The notes: generated by a model from the sequence alone, not told the origin. A DNA stretch of 64,000 bases from JAFNAG01 sp963824985 (GCA_963824985.1 CAWGRQ010000004.1:1-64000), one strand, 5' to 3'. Positions 1-8,958 are shown, counted from the first letter of the stretch. Numbers and translations are program-made.

Positions 1-1286
1 CCAGGGATACATGCGCATGAGCTCGTTCCCCTGGCCGAAAATGTCGGTGTCGTACCTGCGGTAGGTGACGGTCGTTTCGAGAGTGCCGGTGCTGCCGAAG
101 ACTGCGGTTTCCTGGAAGCCCGCCTGGATGCCACGATTGTGGATGTTCGGGGTGACCGGCTTCGGATTGAAGGTGTTCAGGTTGACAAATTCCTGCTTTT
201 TGGGAAAAACGGCAAAGGTGACGGTCAGCAGGTTTCGCTGGGAAAGCCGGGCGTCAAGGCGGGTGAAAGAGTCGAAGCTCTCATACTTCTGATCCCGTTC
301 CAGGAGTGGCAGCGAGGGGACCGGGGTTTTGATCATGCGGTACTGTATGGACTGCGCCAGAAATGCGCGGTTGCGGATCAGAGGTCCGGTGATCGAAAGG
401 CGCGGCGTGTACTTCTCCACCCCCATGAGATGGCCCTTGCGCCACTTGTACCGGGGAGCCCAGTTGTTGGCCAGGTAATCCCATTTCGATTCACCCTTGC
501 GGGTCTGAATCTGGGTGACTCCGGAAGAGAACCGCCCGTATTCCGCGCTGTAGGGATTGGTGAGCACATCGACCGTTTCGATGGCATCGATCGGGAGTTC
601 AAAGCCGGGATTGCCCGTGCTCGGATCCATGGCGCTGCTGCTGCTGACCATGAGCCCGCTCTGAACGGCGCTGGCTCCCTTCACGTTGATCCTGCCGTCG
701 GGGCCGCGAACGACGCCCGCCACCATCGGAAGCAGGGATTGATAATTGTCACCCTTGACCGGCTCAACGTCGACGATGCGGGGTTTCAGGGTCTCGAGAT
801 TACGCGGCTGTGGCCGGAACGCTTGATTTGGTGTCGCCCACCACCTCCACAGTTTCATTCAACTCATTCAGCTTCAGGGAAACGTCCAGATGAATCGGGT
901 TGGCAGAGGAAAGCAGCACCTCTTTCGCGTAATCCTGGAATCCCGGATGGGCGATCCGGACCTGTAGCGCCCTTCCGCGCGCGGCGGGAAGGAGAATGAT
1001 CCGTCCTCGGAGGTTATCGTTTCCGCGATCCTGGCTGGAGATGAGTTCAAAAAGCCGAACGCTGATACCAGCGAGTGGCTTGGCGCCCTGGCTGGCAATC
1101 ACATGTCCGGGAAAGAGCTGCCTGCGGGATCTGTTCCAGGGGATACAGTCGGCCGACGGATAAGCAGAGAAGGAATCCCAGAAGGATCAGGGCCTTTGAC
1201 GCGAAAAACGCAGGGTATGCCGGCTCCCGGCCCCTGATCGGGCAGGGGGATAGCCTGTTCCATCGGATGGGATTATGGATCTTCAT
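1..1286 (-). pseudogene. TonB-dependent receptor (Oar-like), frameshifted and cut by the window edge
   Basis: Reading right to left, the start region encodes a hydrophobic signal-like stretch (ALILLGFLLCLSVG). A carboxypeptidase-regulatory-like domain then appears in alternating frames: GAKPLAGISVRLFEL, ETITSEDGSFSFP and LQVRIAHPGFQDY. From about position 820 to 1 a single open frame gives plug and barrel sequence such as AIETVDVLTNPYSAEYG and ITGPLIRNRAFLAQ, typical of Acidobacteriota SusC/Oar-like outer-membrane receptors. The frame changes near 1125, 1035, 970 and 820, and one frame stops at 800, so the gene cannot be read as one ORF here. The distal barrel lies beyond the window. Either real decay or clustered assembly indels would explain this. 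Most other long genes in the window are intact, which favours decay. Confidence 0.7.
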
Positions 1287-1559
1287 GCGTGAGCCGGCCT
1301 GTTGTATTGCTGCGTTTTCTGCCGGCAGCTGCGTCGCGGCTGCCTCATGGGTGAACCCGTCTGAACCAGCTTCATGAAGCCGTCGCCGGGCGAATCCTGG
1401 CGGCCCGAAACTCCTGCGGATCAGGCCACCACAAGCTTCTATCATCGACATTTTCAAGCCGGATCCTTAGCAATAGGCTTGAGGGGCGATATTCGCTTGC
1501 TCTCCCCGGCCGGTCAAGATAAAAACAGGTGAAAGCGAGCAATACATAAGGAGATCCTC

Positions 1560-3047
1560 ATGAGACAAGTGCTGGCATGGTCGGCATTCTTCCTTTTGGC
1601 CGGTTCCTGGGGCCGCTCGGCAGTGGCGCCGCCGGCGCCCTATGGACCAGTCCCCTCCGCCCGGCAGGTCGAGCTGCATGGCCTGGAACTCTATGGCTTC
1701 ATGCACTTCACGGTGAACACGTTCACGGACAAGGAGTGGGGTTACGGCGACGAGCCGGAGGCCGTATTCAACCCGGCCGATTTCGATGCCGACCAGATGG
1801 TACGTGCATTCAAAGCCGGTGGTCTCGGAGGTATCATCCTGACCTGCAAGCATCATGACGGCTTCTGCCTCTGGCCATCGAAGTTCACCGAGCATTCGGT
1901 GAAAAACAGCCCCTGGCGCGGCGGCCGCGGAGATGTGGTCAGGGAGATTTCCGACGCGTGCCGCCGTCATGGATTGAAATTCGGTATCTACCTCTCACCC
2001 TGGGATCGTAACCACAAAGACTATGGCTGGCCCGAATATATTACCTACTATCGGAACCAGCTGCGCGAGCTGCTGACCGGGTACGGTCCCGTCTTCACCG
2101 TGTGGCTCGACGGCGCCAACGGGGGCGACGGCTTTTATGGCGGGGCCCGGGAGCGGCGGAACATCGACCGAACGAGCTACTACGACTGGGCGAACACCTG
2201 GGCCCTGGTGCGTGAACTCCAGCCCGGCGCCGCCATATTCAGCGACGTCGGCCCGGACACCCGATGGGTCGGCAACGAAAACGGCAATGCCGGAGATCCG
2301 TGCTGGGCCACATACTCTCCCCACGCCCCGGACGGCACGATCCCTGTTCCCGGATTCACGGTCTACAAAGAGGGGATCAATGGCCACCGCGACGGCAAGT
2401 TCTGGATGCCGGCGGAAGTCGATTTTTCCATCCGTCCCGGATGGTTTTATCATCCGGCCGAGGATGCGAAGGTCCGGACTCCGGAAGATCTGTTCAATCA
2501 CTACTTCGCCAGTGTCGGCCACGGTGCGACCATGAACCTCAACGTCCCGCCAGATCGCCGCGGGCGCATCAACGCGACCGATGTCCAATCACTCGAGGGA
2601 TTCGGCAGACTGCTCCAATCGACCTTTGGTACCGATTTGGCGAGAGGGGCGAAGGCCGTTGCCAGCAACGTTCGAGGCGGAGACAGCCAGGGGTTCGGAC
2701 CCGAAAAACTGCTTGACGTCAATCGCGAAACCTACTGGAGCACGGACGACGGCGTCACCACCCCGGAGGTGGTCCTGGAATTAGCCCAGCCGGTCACTTT
2801 CAACATTGTCCGACTGCGCGAAGCGATTCGACTCGGGCAGAGAGTGGATGACTGGGCGCTTGAAACCTGGCAAAGCGGCGAATGGACCGCGCTGGCCGCG
2901 GGTGCCGGCATCGGAGGAAGCCGTCTGGTGCGTACCGCACCGACGACTACTTCCAAGGTGCGGCTCCGCATCACCCGCGCGCCCGTCTGTCCCGCAATCT
3001 CCGAATTTGGCCTGTTTCTCGAAGGCAGCCTCCCCGGGAGAAAATAG
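1560..3047 (+). CDS. Secreted alpha-L-fucosidase, GH29, with C-terminal discoidin-like domain
   Basis: A 495-residue protein with an N-terminal signal peptide (about residues 1-22). The GH29 TIM barrel follows: GFMHFTVNTFTDKEWG near 46-61, the CKHHDGFCLW segment near 96-105, and the probable nucleophile Asp184 in VWLDGANG. GH29 enzymes remove terminal alpha-L-fucose by a retaining mechanism. Residues from about 355 onward (KLLDVNRETYWSTDDG) resemble an F5/8-type C / CBM32 domain, which would help bind glycans. A good ribosome binding site (AAGGAG) lies just before the ATG. The gene stands alone, between a dead TonB receptor and a minus-strand gene. The length fits GH29 subfamily B enzymes with a C-terminal domain. 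The exact linkage preference cannot be read from the sequence. Confidence 0.9.
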   Translation: MRQVLAWSAFFLLAGSWGRSAVAPPAPYGPVPSARQVELHGLELYGFMHFTVNTFTDKEWGYGDEPEAVFNPADFDADQMVRAFKAGGLGGIILTCKHHDGFCLWPSKFTEHSVKNSPWRGGRGDVVREISDACRRHGLKFGIYLSPWDRNHKDYGWPEYITYYRNQLRELLTGYGPVFTVWLDGANGGDGFYGGARERRNIDRTSYYDWANTWALVRELQPGAAIFSDVGPDTRWVGNENGNAGDPCWATYSPHAPDGTIPVPGFTVYKEGINGHRDGKFWMPAEVDFSIRPGWFYHPAEDAKVRTPEDLFNHYFASVGHGATMNLNVPPDRRGRINATDVQSLEGFGRLLQSTFGTDLARGAKAVASNVRGGDSQGFGPEKLLDVNRETYWSTDDGVTTPEVVLELAQPVTFNIVRLREAIRLGQRVDDWALETWQSGEWTALAAGAGIGGSRLVRTAPTTTSKVRLRITRAPVCPAISEFGLFLEGSLPGRK

Positions 3048-3269
3048 GCGCAATAAGTGCCGGGCCTGGAGAAATCTTTGAATCCGGAAGTGTTGAATCC
3101 AAAGTGGCATGAATAAACCAGGGTTACGTTCGGTTTTGCCCCCTTGATTTTTTATCTTACGGCCATCGCAGCGGCCAATCCTTAGCCCGCGTTTCTCACC
3201 AGCGTGCAAGCCCATAGCCTTTTAGGCTGTAGGCTATAGCCACAACCAATAGGCTGACGCGTGCCAACC

Positions 3270-3815
3270 TCACGGCCTGGTTCGGCGGCTGGCAACGGAA
3301 TTGGCATTCTCTTTGACCTTCTGCTGCTTCAGCCACCTTTTAAGGACCCTCGTAGCAAAGCGATAGTGGCTGCCGGTGTTGGGTGCAAGATACGTCGTGA
3401 GAGGATACCTCCCTGTCCAGGCGAAATGTCCGGGGGTGAGGAGCTCTTCCGACGACAACTGCCGGACCATGGCGAGGATCTCTTCATAACTGGCTTCAAA
3501 TGCTTCTATAACTTTCTTGGTTGAACTCCGATGGTGCTTGCGCCAAATGGTGCGGTTCAGCTCTCGGATCTGGTTCCACTTATATCCTGGAGCGGGCAGG
3601 TCGGGATTTCCACCATCGCGACCTTCCCTGTACCAGCGCAGGAACATCTGCTCCCACTCCATGAGGTGGGCAAGGAGATCTTGGATGCTCCAGCTGTCAC
3701 CCCAAACCCCTTTTTCTCGATAGTGTGACCTCGGCACGGAATTCACGAGCTCGACAAATGTCTGGTGCTCCCTCTCGTTTCTCTCCAAAAGCTCTTGCTT
3801 CGAGCCAAATCTCAT
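3270..3815 (-). CDS. DfsB/ClbS-like four-helix-bundle protein
   Basis: A 181-residue cytoplasmic protein resembling the DfsB/ClbS (DUF1706) group of the DinB-like four-helix fold. The N-terminal pattern SKQELLERNEREHQ, the GVWGDSWSIQDLLAHLMEW segment and the WYREGRDG loop are characteristic. ClbS itself hydrolyses colibactin, but most homologues are uncharacterised, so no substrate is claimed. I chose the fourth in-frame ATG (3815) because GGAGGG lies 9 bases upstream. The three upstream ATGs overlap or precede this site. It sits convergent with the fucosidase gene. About 55 bases past its stop is a short hairpin-like repeat (CATAGCC...GGCTATAG), which may be a transcription end. Confidence 0.75.
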   Translation of the reverse strand: MRFGSKQELLERNEREHQTFVELVNSVPRSHYREKGVWGDSWSIQDLLAHLMEWEQMFLRWYREGRDGGNPDLPAPGYKWNQIRELNRTIWRKHHRSSTKKVIEAFEASYEEILAMVRQLSSEELLTPGHFAWTGRYPLTTYLAPNTGSHYRFATRVLKRWLKQQKVKENANSVASRRTRP

Positions 3816-3931
3816 GGCGGACATCCCTCCATGCATGCATTCCACATGCCCGGAACGGGCAGCCTTTTTATGTAAACCTGTGTAATCGGGAAATTATTTG
3901 GCTGTGTGGATTCAATGGTCGCCCCGAACGC

Positions 3932-4393
3932 TCAAATTCGTTGGTAGCGGCCTTCAAACAACGTGTTCCAGGCGGTTCCGTCTGGAGACATTTCCATTTT
4001 CGAGAACATGCATTGGGGCTCGGCTACATCATAGGTCATGCGTGCATGCATGCCGGGTCCCCCGTGAGCCACCGTGAGACGATTGCCATTGAAACGACCC
4101 ACGAATACCTCGGGAGACGAGCCCATGCAATCGAACCAATGGAGCGTATAAAGCGAGGTTTTTGGATCGAAGCTCATGACCCCATGGCCCGTGAACGTGA
4201 TGATGCCGTCGCGTTCTTGTTCGTAGTCGCTGATCAGCGCAAACCCGTTGAGCGCCATCCAGCTCCTGGTTCTGCCGATGGCAGTGCCTCCCTTGGGATC
4301 CCATTGGGAAGGATGCATTGTTTCTTCTCCTTCCCAATGCCCCGCCAGCTCCTCCAACCTAAAGTGCCCGGGTGTCGGCTTTGGCATATTCAT
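3932..4393 (-). CDS. DUF1579 family protein
   Basis: A 153-residue soluble protein with the DUF1579 pattern. It opens with LEELAGHWEGEETMHPSQW, followed by beta-rich segments such as SWMALNGFALISDYEQ and YTLHWFDCMGSSPEVFVG, and ends in WNTLFEGRYQRI. Its function is unknown; the fold is predicted to be a lipocalin-like beta structure. The start at 4393 is supported by AGGAGGG 7 bases upstream. The ATG overlaps the stop codon of an upstream open frame (ATGA); that frame looks like the tail of a VWFA-type protein. The longer 189-residue reading has no family match in its first 36 residues and was not used. Confidence 0.75.
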   Translation of the reverse strand: MNMPKPTPGHFRLEELAGHWEGEETMHPSQWDPKGGTAIGRTRSWMALNGFALISDYEQERDGIITFTGHGVMSFDPKTSLYTLHWFDCMGSSPEVFVGRFNGNRLTVAHGGPGMHARMTYDVAEPQCMFSKMEMSPDGTAWNTLFEGRYQRI

Positions 4394-4620
4394 GGTATAT
4401 CCCTCCTGCTTTCCAATGGTACCATGATAGCCCCTATATTGTCCGAAGCGCCGTCGCACACCGCGATCCGCAACTGGCGGGCGCCGGGATCGATCAACCA
4501 CTCGCGCGACAGGCTGAGCCCGTCGGCGAGTCCCCGCTTGAATGGGTCTTCGTTTAGTGCCGGGAGATCGGAATGCCGGAGTTGAAAATCATGCCGGGAT
4601 GCTTTTATAGGCGACCCGCA
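4390..4620 (-). pseudogene. C-terminal remnant of a VWFA-domain protein
   Basis: An open minus frame ends at 4390, overlapping the DUF1579 start. It encodes LRHSDLPALNEDPFKRGL, then SREWLIDPGARQLRIAV and DNIGAIMVPL. This matches the conserved tail of Acidobacteriota VWFA-related secreted proteins, where a basic residue, IKPGAxxLRIVVRD and IGSxxxPL recur. No start codon or VWA domain is present upstream, so it is a remnant. The DUF1579 ribosome binding site lies inside this tail, which suggests the two genes once formed an operon. The family assignment rests on about 60 residues. Confidence 0.45.
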
Positions 4621-4774
4621 CCGAGACCGGCCATCGCCGGGCGAATCAGTACCGCCCTGCCTTGCGAATGAACGCGATGCTAACGCATGCCAAATTCCAC
4701 ATGATTTTATTGCCTTTAATCAATTAGATTCACTTGGGGGCCGAAAGGTTTATCAGATACGTCCCTTTACGGGT

Positions 4775-5161
4775 TCATAGGGAGAATATCGGGATGCCGA
4801 GCAATCTGGCGCACTCGACCATGCGCTCGTCGTAGCTTGCCAGGGAAACCGCCTGGCCGCGTGCCCGGAGAAAATCGAGGGATGCAAGGTGCAAGGCATC
4901 CAATGCACGGACTGAAGAAGGGAATGGCTCCAGGGCTCGCGCCAGTACAGGCGGAGACAATTCGATCAGGGCAACCCGGCCGATGAGTTGACGCGCAAGC
5001 TCGCCGTGTGTGGCCGCCAGGCCCCGAGCGTGAATCCGGTTCCAGAGTTCATATTCCAATAGCCGGCTGCACACGAGCGGCTCGTCCCAGAGACCGGCCG
5101 GCGGGAGACGGTCCTCGGACAGGAGCTGAGCCAGAGCCACGGAAGTGTCAAGGTAGATCAC
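4775..5161 (-). CDS. vapC: VapC-type PIN-domain toxin
   Basis: A 128-residue PIN-domain protein, the expected size for VapC. The acidic residues that would bind the catalytic metal are visible: Asp5 in MIYLDTS, Glu36/Glu38 in LLEYELWN, Asp88 in SVRALDALHLA, and Asp111 in SLASYDERM. VapC toxins are endoribonucleases that act on tRNA or rRNA and are neutralised by the partner antitoxin. The start is GTG at 5161, and its GTGA overlaps the stop of the antitoxin gene, indicating translational coupling. Nothing in the sequence suggests inactivation. Confidence 0.88.
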   Translation of the reverse strand: MIYLDTSVALAQLLSEDRLPPAGLWDEPLVCSRLLEYELWNRIHARGLAATHGELARQLIGRVALIELSPPVLARALEPFPSSVRALDALHLASLDFLRARGQAVSLASYDERMVECARLLGIPIFSL

Positions 5162-5448
5162 CTGTCCTCCCGGACGGCCTGGAGATCGGCCTGAAGCGCG
5201 GCCCAGGAGCAGATCGGACGTCGTGGAGGAGGTCCGCTTTGGGGCAGGGTGGGAGGAGCTACCCAGCCCTTGCGTACCGCGTCGGCCAGCAGGGCGTCCG
5301 CGACGTCACGGCTGCGATCGGCGCGAGGCGGCACCAGTTCGGCCACAACCGTCTCACGGTCGGTGACGAGCACCGTCTCCCCGCTCGCGGCGAGCCGGAC
5401 GTATTCGCTCAACTTGTTCTTCAGCACCTTGAGACCCACTGCCTTCAT
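5158..5448 (-). CDS. vapB: Phd/VapB-type antitoxin
   Basis: A 96-residue antitoxin of the Phd/YefM-like fold. The N-terminus (MKAVGLKVLKNKLSEYVRLA) and GETVLVTDRETVVAELVP are the usual DNA-binding half. The Pro-rich, charged C-terminus would wrap the VapC partner. I start at 5448 rather than the longer frame from 5508, because a consensus-like promoter with a palindromic operator lies between the two positions. That promoter would start the transcript close to this ATG. The gene is first in a two-gene operon with vapC, overlapping it by four bases. Confidence 0.85.
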   Translation of the reverse strand: MKAVGLKVLKNKLSEYVRLAASGETVLVTDRETVVAELVPPRADRSRDVADALLADAVRKGWVAPPTLPQSGPPPRRPICSWAALQADLQAVREDR

Positions 5449-5454
5449 AACTAT

Positions 5455-5483
5455 AATGTAGCTTCCAGAAGCTACTTTGTCAA
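5455..5483 (-). promoter_or_regulatory. vapBC promoter with embedded palindromic operator
   Basis: On the minus strand a perfect -35 box (TTGACA, 5478-5483) and a -10 box TACATT (5455-5460) are separated by exactly 17 bases. A perfect 8-bp inverted repeat, GTAGCTTC-tg-GAAGCTAC (5458-5475), fills the spacer and touches the -10 box. This is where an autoregulating antitoxin would bind. Only six bases separate the -10 box from the vapB ATG, so the transcript is predicted to begin at or next to the start codon. Confidence 0.65.
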
Positions 5484-5523
5484 GGAAGAGGGTCCAAAAC
5501 CCCGTCACCGCCGAATTTGCACG

Positions 5524-5814
5524 TCAGGGCAGAAGCGGGTGAAAGCGGTCCGCGGAGACAACCCACAAATCTGTTTCCGGGCGCGAAAAGACCCCGGTTT
5601 GCTCCACGGCCATCCGCCCGGCCGCGGACTTGAACCACCCCGGATCCCGCAGCTACTTTCGCCGTATGACGGGATCGTCCCAATCGTAGTTGAGGTGTTC
5701 GCAGCGGTGGAGGCGAAGATGCTCTTTGGCCAGGGAGGTCTTGCCCGCCGGCCGGGGACCCGCAATCCAGATCATGCGCCGGCCCGACAGGTCCGGGTCG
5801 AGGAGGTAGCTCAT
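5524..5814 (-). pseudogene. Collapsed AAA ATPase gene (DUF4143 type)
   Basis: The 53-residue open frame from 5814 to 5653 begins MSYLLDPDLSGRRMIWIAG and carries a Walker A-like segment (GPRPAGKTSLA), then HLNYDWDDPVIRRK and a stop. This is the N-terminus of the AAA_14/DUF4143 ATP-binding family. In another frame just downstream, TGVFSRPETDLWVVSADRF followed by LLP and a stop resembles the C-terminus of the same family. The middle (several hundred residues) is missing. An internal deletion seems to have joined the two ends out of frame. It lies directly upstream of vapBC in the same orientation. Confidence 0.5.
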
Positions 5815-5983
5815 CAGCTGTCGTTCAATGTATGAGTCAATACACTCATATTATCGCGATACAATGAGCGTATTCAGTCCTTTCATTGCGCCGGTCTTTC
5901 CAAGAGGAAATCGCAGCCTGTCACTGATTTCCCAATGGTACCATTCCCATGATATGAGTTCTTAAAGTCCTATGTCTGCGGGG

Positions 5984-6274
5984 GCATCTGTTTAGCCGAT
6001 GCTGAACAGCAGAACGCAAAGACGCAAGGATGCAAAGAGATTCCTTTCGGTTCGCGGGCATGGGCGGCCTTCGGCCGCATCCTTGGGCGAGCCGCGGGAG
6101 AAAGCGCAATCCTCCTGAGTAGCCGCTCTGCCCGCGCTTTCTCCCGCGGCTCGCCCAAGGATGCGCCAGCGCGAAGCGCTGCGCCCACGCCTGTTGCTCA
6201 GTCGATCTTTGCGCCCTTGCGCCCCCGCGTCTTTGCGTTTTGCTTCTTCATCCATTTGATTTGGCTAAACAATT
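5984..6274. repeat. MITE-like palindromic repeat, copy 1
   Basis: A 291-bp element nearly identical to 30772-31062. The ends carry TGTTTAGCC and its complement GGCTAAACA, plus AAACGCAAAGACGC inner repeats facing each other. Inside is a perfect 30-bp inverted repeat (6078-6107 with 6134-6163) around a 26-base loop. No coding potential is convincing, because all open frames shadow the palindrome. It lies between the ATPase remnant and the 3' end of the response-regulator gene. The structure suggests a non-autonomous mobile element. Confidence 0.75.
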
Positions 6275-6287
6275 ACTTGCGGGGAGC

Positions 6288-6995
6288 TTAGCCAGTCTCG
6301 AGACTTTGTTCCGGCGCGGACGCAAAGCGGTAGCCGATGTCACGGATTGTCTTGATGAAAACAGGGGCCTGGGGGTCTATTTCAATCTTGTTGCGCAGGG
6401 TGTTTACGCAGCGATCGACGCTCCGTGTAGTAACGAGGATGTCATAACCCCACACTCGCTTGAGGATCTCCTCACGGGTCAATGCGCAACCGGTGCGTCG
6501 CAGGAACAGGGCCAGCAAGCCGTATTCCTTGGGTGTGAGTGGTATTTCTTTGCCGTCCCGCAGCAGTTGCCTGGAGTCGAAATTCAGAGTGAAATTCCCA
6601 AAATGAGCCTTCCGTACCTCCTGCTGCCGTCGCCGACGCAAAAAGGCGTGGATGCGTGCCAGCAGTTCATGCAAGTTGAAGGGCTTGGTGACATAGTCAT
6701 CCGCACCCAGGTTCAACCCCAATACGATGTCAGGTTCCTGGCCTTTGGCCGTCAGCATGATGATGGGCATGTCCAGGCCTTCCTCGCGGATCAGGCGACA
6801 GATCTCGTAGCCGTTGATTTTCGGCAGCATGATGTCGAGCAGAATCAAATCCGGGCGTCCGTTCAGGGCCGCTTCCAAACCCCGCTCGCCGTCTGTGGCA
6901 GTCTTTACCTGATACCCCTTAAATGTGAGGTTGTCCTTTAAGCCGCGCAGCATCGCGGGATCATCTTCGATAACCAGGATCGCGTCACTGGACAT
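6288..6995 (-). CDS. OmpR/PhoB-family response regulator
   Basis: A 235-residue two-domain regulator. The receiver domain (1-120) has the acidic pocket at Glu10-Asp12, phospho-acceptor Asp54 in LILLDIMLP, Thr82 in MLTAK and Lys104 in DDYVTKPF. A winged-helix DNA-binding domain follows (about 135-228) with LTPKEYGLLALFL, REEILKRVWGYD and a closing TIRDIGYRF. It is the last gene of an operon; the start lies 5 bases after the stop of the histidine kinase gene. The pair should form a two-component system. The stimulus is unknown, but the first gene of the operon encodes an exported protein. Confidence 0.93.
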   Translation of the reverse strand: MSSDAILVIEDDPAMLRGLKDNLTFKGYQVKTATDGERGLEAALNGRPDLILLDIMLPKINGYEICRLIREEGLDMPIIMLTAKGQEPDIVLGLNLGADDYVTKPFNLHELLARIHAFLRRRRQQEVRKAHFGNFTLNFDSRQLLRDGKEIPLTPKEYGLLALFLRRTGCALTREEILKRVWGYDILVTTRSVDRCVNTLRNKIEIDPQAPVFIKTIRDIGYRFASAPEQSLETG

Positions 6996-7000
6996 AATCG

Positions 7001-8950
7001 CTATTGAGTAGCTGCCGGCAGGCGGACCGAGAAAGTGCTCCCCTTGCCCGGTTGACTTCGGGCTGTGACCACCCCGCCGTGTTCGGCAACGATGAACTTC
7101 ACGATGCTCAATCCCAGCCCACAGCCTCCGGTTTGGCGTGACAAGCTGCGGTCTGCCTGATAAAAACGTTCAAAAATCCGCCGGGCCGTGGTCCGGGAAA
7201 ACCCGATTCCATTATCTTCCACGTCGATACAGACACTCCCGTTTGAGACAAAAGCGTGCACACGGATCCATTTGTCCGCGCCGGAGTATTTCAGGGCGTT
7301 ATCCAGAAGATTGATCAAAACCGTTACGAGCGCATCCCGGTCACCCGTCACGAACGGCAGGTCCGGCGCGACGCTCAGTTCCAGGCGACAGTCGGGAGCC
7401 TGAAGCCGCTCCCCTACGGCCTCTACAGCCGCCCGTACGATCTCCTGCGCTGGTAAAGGAGTCCGATCGAAAGCAGCCTTATGGCGTTCCATGCGTGAGA
7501 AGGTCAGGAAATTTTCGATCAGATTGCTGAGCCGGGAATTTTCGCTGGCAATCAGTTGCAGGTATTCCCGAACCTGCTGCTCATCCCGGTAATGCCCGGC
7601 GGCAAGTGTGTCGACCAGCAGGCGCATCGAAGCCAGTGGGGTTTTCAATTCATGGGATACCGTGCCTATCAGATCGCTTTTAAGTTGGGTGAGGCGCATC
7701 TGCCGATTCAAATATGTCGCCATCACCAAAGACAACATTAGTATCGATGCCGTCATCAGGATGCCGGTCCTGAGATACACCGAGTTTCTTTGGCCGGACA
7801 GCGCAGCCCAGGGATCCGGACCCTCCGGGATCAATGCCAATTGCCACAAGGGGAAACCTTCCCCCAGGGGAGTTGCCAGATAGGCGCTGTTCGGCCTGCC
7901 TGGGGGAAGCAGGGTGAAACGAATTCCCGGGACCGAACCCAGAGATTCCAGTTCTTCCGTCAGGATTGCCAGCAAATGATCCTGCCGAAAGAGAGCGATC
8001 ATGGTTTTATCTGATGACTGCAGGCCCCAGATGCCCGGCAACGAGGTCAACTGCAATTGTCCGGGTATCAACTCTGCGGCGTGCGTCTCGGCGAAAGCGG
8101 CGGCCAGGTCCTCTGCGGCCATGGTTGGAAAGGGTGGGCATTCAGGCCAGAGCGCCTGCAGTTGCTTCATCAGAAACCGCCGCTGGCTCGCAGGCATGGC
8201 AGGCGTCTGATAGTCATTGAGCCGCTCAGCAAGAAGTTGCGCACTCCGCTGAAACTCCGGATGGGAATGTTCTTTCATCAGACTGAGTGCAAACAGCAGT
8301 GCGTTGGGGACCACCATGCGATTCTGGGAACCGATCGCATTTCGATAGCGACCGGCCGCGAGCGTACCGGTCAGGATCCGGATGGCGGCCGGTTGCTGTC
8401 TTGCCTTGTGGAGACATCTGGCCTGCGCCACCAAGGCTTGGGCCGATTCCCCGGCTTCCCGCCCCTCCCGGGCAATCCGCCCGTAAGCCAGGGACGCTGC
8501 CACCGCGTCGTCTTTCTCATATTCCAGAAGGCGCGCCTGCCGCCAGACCGGCGATTCCGGTTCGGATGTGAGCCGGGTCGCAGCAACCGGATCCGGATAT
8601 GCCGGTGCGCCGCCCGCGTGATAAAAGAGCACGCTGTCCACCGCGCCGCTCTGCACCAGGGCGGCGAACGCCGCGACCGGATTATCGTCGCTCCGACGAT
8701 GTGCTGCCTCCAACGCCGACAACGATTCCTGCCAGAATGATTGCATGCGCCCGGCCGCGACGCGGAGCTGCGACTCATAAAGATCGGCGAGCCGCTGACG
8801 CACAGCCAGGTGCTCGTTTTGCATCGCCTCGTTCATGAACCAGAGCACTCCGGCGGACGGCAACACCACTCCGAGGATCAGGATGGAGAATACGGGCCAC
8901 AGCCGCCGGCCGTCTCCTGCCCCAAATGATCGGTTTCTGCGGTGCCACAT
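7001..8950 (-). CDS. Membrane sensor histidine kinase
   Basis: A 649-residue sensor kinase. A membrane helix near 18-38 is followed by a large extracytoplasmic region of about 350 residues, and a second helix near 395-415 (GILMTASILMLSLVMATYL). The HisKA domain has the phospho-acceptor His433 in SHELKTPLASM. The HATPase domain has an N box (NLLDNALKYSG), G1 (DVEDNGIGF), an F box (RIFERFYQAD) and G2 (GGCGLGLSIVKFI). The extracytoplasmic part looks helical and TPR-like (ARQQPAAIRILTG), with no named sensor domain. The start is 8 bases after the stop of the exported TPR/DUF3108 gene, and the response regulator follows directly. Confidence 0.92.
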   Translation of the reverse strand: MWHRRNRSFGAGDGRRLWPVFSILILGVVLPSAGVLWFMNEAMQNEHLAVRQRLADLYESQLRVAAGRMQSFWQESLSALEAAHRRSDDNPVAAFAALVQSGAVDSVLFYHAGGAPAYPDPVAATRLTSEPESPVWRQARLLEYEKDDAVAASLAYGRIAREGREAGESAQALVAQARCLHKARQQPAAIRILTGTLAAGRYRNAIGSQNRMVVPNALLFALSLMKEHSHPEFQRSAQLLAERLNDYQTPAMPASQRRFLMKQLQALWPECPPFPTMAAEDLAAAFAETHAAELIPGQLQLTSLPGIWGLQSSDKTMIALFRQDHLLAILTEELESLGSVPGIRFTLLPPGRPNSAYLATPLGEGFPLWQLALIPEGPDPWAALSGQRNSVYLRTGILMTASILMLSLVMATYLNRQMRLTQLKSDLIGTVSHELKTPLASMRLLVDTLAAGHYRDEQQVREYLQLIASENSRLSNLIENFLTFSRMERHKAAFDRTPLPAQEIVRAAVEAVGERLQAPDCRLELSVAPDLPFVTGDRDALVTVLINLLDNALKYSGADKWIRVHAFVSNGSVCIDVEDNGIGFSRTTARRIFERFYQADRSLSRQTGGCGLGLSIVKFIVAEHGGVVTARSQPGKGSTFSVRLPAATQ

Positions 8951-8958
8951 GCGAACCT

